Under the pieces are notes generated by a model, which saw nothing but the letters and a program-made list of their open reading frames with translations, searched no databases and was not told where the DNA came from. Made by a program: the position numbers and the translations under genes. 64,000 nt of DNA. Origin: QYOJ01 sp964449285. Its GTDB lineage: Bacteria; Bacteroidota; Bacteroidia; Bacteroidales; FEN-979. This document shows, in pieces, positions 61,424-64,000 of the stretch. The stretch is taken from the NCBI GenBank assembly GCA_964449285.1, contig CAYUZX010000012.1, positions 1 through 64,000 on the forward strand. Reading direction: 5' to 3'. The stretch's first letter is position 1; each line of letters opens with the position of its first letter.

Positions 61424-62624
61424 ATTTCAGCGTCTGAATAAACTATTCAACCTGCTTTCTCATTACCGGGAAGGCGAAATCAGAGAACATATCCCACTGA
61501 TCAGCCGGTTCGAAATCAGCCAGTATTACCTGGCATTGCTAGATAAACAACTGGCCAGCGAACCCGAGGTTGTTTCGCAGTTGGAAAGGCACCGAAAGGA
61601 GATCCTGTTCAACAACCTCTATTACCTCAATCATGCGTCCCGCCTGATTTTACAGTTGAAAGAGAAGAACATCGATTGCATTGTACTGAAAGGGCTCTCT
61701 TTTATCAATCATCTCTATGACGATATCGGGTTGCGATCGTTTTGTGACCTCGATTTGATGATCCACAGGGAGGATGTGAGAAGATTTCTTGAGATCGTTC
61801 AACAAGAGGGATTCATGTTGAAATGTGAAGTGAACGATCCCGACAATACGGATGATTTCGACATCTACAATGAGCAAACAAAGCTCAAGGTAGATATTTT
61901 GACTACGTTAACAGGAGGCTACTATTTTAACCGCTATTTCGCCCTGGACCTTTCACAGGTATGGGAACGGAAAAAGCAGCTGAAAATCCAGGAGACGGAA
62001 ACGTTCCGGTTAAGTGAAGAAGACGAACTCTTGTATGCCATTGTTCACCTTGCTTTTCACCTTAATTTTCATGTCGAAATCAAATGGTTCTTTGATCTCT
62101 GGTACTACATGGAGAAATACGGAGATTCTCTTGACAGGAAGTATCTCAATGAAAAGGTGAGAAAAGCCGGACTTGAAAACGTCATTTTTGCAGTCACGGA
62201 GGTCATGTACTGGATGTTTAACAAAGATTATACAGCCATTTTTGGAAGCGTCAAACCCCGTTTTCATATCTTTGACAGGATCTGGGTCAGCTTTTACACA
62301 TTTCCTCCCCGGCTGTTCGGGACCAGCCTTGAATTTCCTGGTGTCGTAAACAGAATGGCGATCACCTTCATGAAATATACCCTGATTGCATCCCCAAAGA
62401 AAAAATGGAAGTTTGTGACCGACCGGGTTTTCCCCGACTTTGACAGGATTACCTTTGCGTATACGCAGAAGTTCAGGATTCCCCTGAAAATCTATTATCC
62501 TATGATCTACATGCTATTCCTGCTGTTATCGCCTGTTTTTCTGACCTCTCTCTTAGCGATTTTCCTGGTTTCCACACTCTATATAAAGATAATCCTTTTC
62601 AAGCATCAGTTTCTGCATGGATGA
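61374..62624 (+). CDS. NTP_transf_5-type nucleotidyltransferase-fold protein
   Basis: 416 aa. The core matches the uncharacterised nucleotidyltransferase family seen in peptide-biosynthesis clusters: IDCIVLKGLSFINHLY, then GLRSFCDLDLMIHREDV with the DxD metal site, and DIYNEQTKLKVDIL. The middle part has VHLAFHLNFHVEIKWFFDLW, typical of the family, and two hydrophobic helices end the protein (about 376-410), suggesting membrane attachment. It may transfer a nucleotide or nucleotidyl sugar to a peptide or protein. It overlaps both neighbours. Confidence 0.82.
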   Translation: MVKNMRKTLIPDYKSPEFQRLNKLFNLLSHYREGEIREHIPLISRFEISQYYLALLDKQLASEPEVVSQLERHRKEILFNNLYYLNHASRLILQLKEKNIDCIVLKGLSFINHLYDDIGLRSFCDLDLMIHREDVRRFLEIVQQEGFMLKCEVNDPDNTDDFDIYNEQTKLKVDILTTLTGGYYFNRYFALDLSQVWERKKQLKIQETETFRLSEEDELLYAIVHLAFHLNFHVEIKWFFDLWYYMEKYGDSLDRKYLNEKVRKAGLENVIFAVTEVMYWMFNKDYTAIFGSVKPRFHIFDRIWVSFYTFPPRLFGTSLEFPGVVNRMAITFMKYTLIASPKKKWKFVTDRVFPDFDRITFAYTQKFRIPLKIYYPMIYMLFLLLSPVFLTSLLAIFLVSTLYIKIILFKHQFLHG

Positions 62625-63126
62625 CCTTACCGGCATAAAATTAGAGCTGGTCGCAAACCACTTACTTTTAGGTCATTCCGTAAAAGTGAAGGCTGACGGT
62701 CATAGCATGAATCCGTTCATCAAAAAGGGAGATATCCTCACGGTGAAGGGAATCATCAATGATCCGCTACATCCGGGAGAGATGGTTGCCTTTATCCGCA
62801 ATGAACTCCTGTTTATCCACCGGATTCTGGAGGCTGGACGGGCTGATGGAATGGTGCTGACAAAAGGAGATAACCTGTTGATATCAGATAAGTTGTCGAA
62901 GTCGGAAGAGATCATCGGCAGGGTGATCGCAATCAATGATACATCTGTGACCTCCCGAAGTCCTATTCATCGTCTGTTTTTTCAACTATACCGGTTTTGT
63001 TTATTGGCAGGTAATAGTTCAAATACCATTGAGAACCAGGGGATCATCCAACTTTCTATCAGTCCTTTTCGGTTCAGGATCAGCAGGATTATCCTACGGG
63101 TCTATAGGTTTTTCGTTTTTCAATGA
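62617..63126 (+). CDS. S26B-type (SipW-like) signal-peptidase-like protein, catalytic residues kept
   Basis: 169 aa. KADGHSMNPFIKKGDIL carries the Ser nucleophile and LLFIHRILEAG carries the His base of the Ser-His S26B type. KGDNLLISDKL and GRVIAI are also conserved. The C-terminal third is hydrophobic and basic (residues ~125-169) and may lie on the membrane. It overlaps the nucleotidyltransferase by eight bases. Likely role: leader or signal cleavage of a peptide exported by the ABC protein (inference). Confidence 0.78.
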   Translation: MDDLTGIKLELVANHLLLGHSVKVKADGHSMNPFIKKGDILTVKGIINDPLHPGEMVAFIRNELLFIHRILEAGRADGMVLTKGDNLLISDKLSKSEEIIGRVIAINDTSVTSRSPIHRLFFQLYRFCLLAGNSSNTIENQGIIQLSISPFRFRISRIILRVYRFFVFQ

Positions 63127-63165
63127 TTTGTTTTCTTATTTTTGACGACCTAAAAAACGTAGGAT

Positions 63166-64000
63166 ATGAGCGATATTCACCACCATTTACTAGAGGACTA
63201 TTTCCGTGATGTAAATAACAGGGGCCTTGAGAATTTCAATCTTAAGATAGGCGGAATCGGCCTTTCGGTACATGCCATCAGGGATGAGTTGTTTGATACG
63301 GCGCTGACCAAGTACAAAGATTTTCTTACACCGGAAGAGTTCCCCGAGTCCGTTGACTTTTATGATGTACAAACCCTCGCTCAGCCGGAAGCCATCATCC
63401 AGGCGTTTGATACCTACAAAGAGATTTATACGACATCTTCGAACCGCCATCTGAATGTCTATCGCTGGGACTTTTTCGGAATCATTGATATTGCTGCCCG
63501 AACCGGTAAATTCATCCTGTTCAACAATACGTTCATGACGTATGAGTCCATTATCAGGATTTTTTATTCCCTGCTGGCCGTCGAAAATCATGGATTCTTA
63601 ATACACTCATCCTCCCTGATACATAACACGAAAGGCTATGTCTTTTTTGGCATATCAGGCAGTGGAAAATCCACCGTAGTAAAGCTTTCAGAGTCGGATG
63701 AATGCCTCACCGATGAACTCACGTTGATTACAAAGGATCAGACCGGATATATTACCGCAGGAACCCCTTTTCATGGAGAACTTCCCATATATATGAACAA
63801 GGCGGCAAGTCTGGCCAATTTGTTTCTATTAACGAAATCTGAAACGACTTACTTCCGTAAAATGAACCGGTCGGAGATTTATCCTATCCTGTTGCGGAAC
63901 GTTCTGTTTTTCAGCGATGACTGGGAACTCAGGCAAAAGATATTTAACACTGTGATCGACCTCGCCAACCAGGTAGATATTTATGAAATGAATTTTGAGA
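63166..64000 (+). CDS. HPr-kinase-like P-loop kinase (3' end beyond window)
   Basis: 278 codons visible and still open at the right edge. The C-terminal HprK domain is recognised by GFLIHSSSLI (position of the catalytic His), Walker A GISGSGKSTVVKL near residue 161-173, the acidic motif CLTDELTLI, and GTPFHGELP. The N-terminal part (1-130) lacks the HprK regulatory domain, so it belongs to the short kinases found with lasso peptides and other modified peptides rather than to carbon-control HprK. It lies 39 bases after the S26B gene. Confidence 0.8.
   Translation, partial: MSDIHHHLLEDYFRDVNNRGLENFNLKIGGIGLSVHAIRDELFDTALTKYKDFLTPEEFPESVDFYDVQTLAQPEAIIQAFDTYKEIYTTSSNRHLNVYRWDFFGIIDIAARTGKFILFNNTFMTYESIIRIFYSLLAVENHGFLIHSSSLIHNTKGYVFFGISGSGKSTVVKLSESDECLTDELTLITKDQTGYITAGTPFHGELPIYMNKAASLANLFLLTKSETTYFRKMNRSEIYPILLRNVLFFSDDWELRQKIFNTVIDLANQVDIYEMNFE

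Noticed and set aside
63137..63144. Internal promoter (TATTTTTG) before the HprK-like gene
   Set aside because: The -7 box fits but no -33 TTG is present at the right distance, and the gene is only 39 bases behind its neighbour; co-transcription is simpler.

Overview
The window looks like a chromosomal segment of a Bacteroidota bacterium, probably order Bacteroidales, most likely from an environmental assembly. Four signs point there: type IX secretion (Por) C-terminal sorting domains, promoters of the Bacteroidota form (TTG, about 20 bases, then TAnnTTTG), an RprX/RprY-like two-component pair, and the gene order acpP-fabF-rnc-IPExxxVDY-family gene. Most of the window has balanced base composition and dense housekeeping or envelope genes. 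The first 2.8 kb is visibly AT-rich and decayed.

Layout. 1-2.9 kb: accessory edge with a partial zinc peptidase, an integron attC-like palindrome, an internally deleted tyrosine recombinase, a ZIP metal transporter and an IS3 OrfA fossil. 2.9-11.1 kb: tripartite RND efflux system (TolC, adaptor, pump) coupled to a LytS-type PAS histidine kinase and a LytTR regulator. 11.2-15.6 kb: tRNA-Val(CAC), a CrtC/AttH lipocalin-like protein, a strip of gene fossils and an Asp/Glu racemase homologue with a 58-aa companion. 15.9-23.2 kb: beta-CASP nuclease, a large secreted subtilase with a T9SS tail, a cation diffusion facilitator and endonuclease IV. 23.4-31.1 kb: a compact exopolysaccharide operon (TPR plus outer-membrane barrel, cellulose-synthase-like GT2, GH26 hydrolase) followed by two tandem YCF48-type propeller lipoproteins. 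31.2-38.9 kb: rodA, mrdA, a LuxE-like enzyme, an HMCES/YedK protein, a large polytopic membrane protein and an acylphosphatase fossil. 39-43.9 kb: rsmI, RprY/RprX-like pair, pgi, purN. 44.1-48.9 kb: acpP, fabF, rnc, an IPExxxVDY-family gene, a phasin-like gene and an AarF/UbiB kinase. 49-55.5 kb: pheS, cyclophilin, tdk, dusB, a CPBP protease and an outer-membrane barrel. 55.7-59 kb: a double-rhodanese lipoprotein and a ten-or-eleven-haem cytochrome c lipoprotein, divergent from a Crp/Fnr regulator across a region holding an FNR-like palindrome. 59.2-64 kb: an operon of ABC exporter, S26 peptidase-like protein, NTP_transf_5 nucleotidyltransferase, second S26 peptidase-like protein and an HprK-like kinase, cut by the right edge.

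The best candidates for something undescribed are the right-edge ABC/S26/nucleotidyltransferase/S26/HprK operon, which resembles peptide-modification (RiPP/lasso-peptide) toolkits but shows no precursor here, and the cytochrome/double-rhodanese/Fnr module, which looks like an anaerobic sulfur-redox unit. A second theme is a set of dispersed short repeats (7-9-mer runs and GC-rich palindromes). These fill intergenic spaces and, in at least two places, sit in frame inside protein-coding genes.

Limits: all calls come from reading the sequence by eye. No similarity search, fold prediction or transcript data was available.
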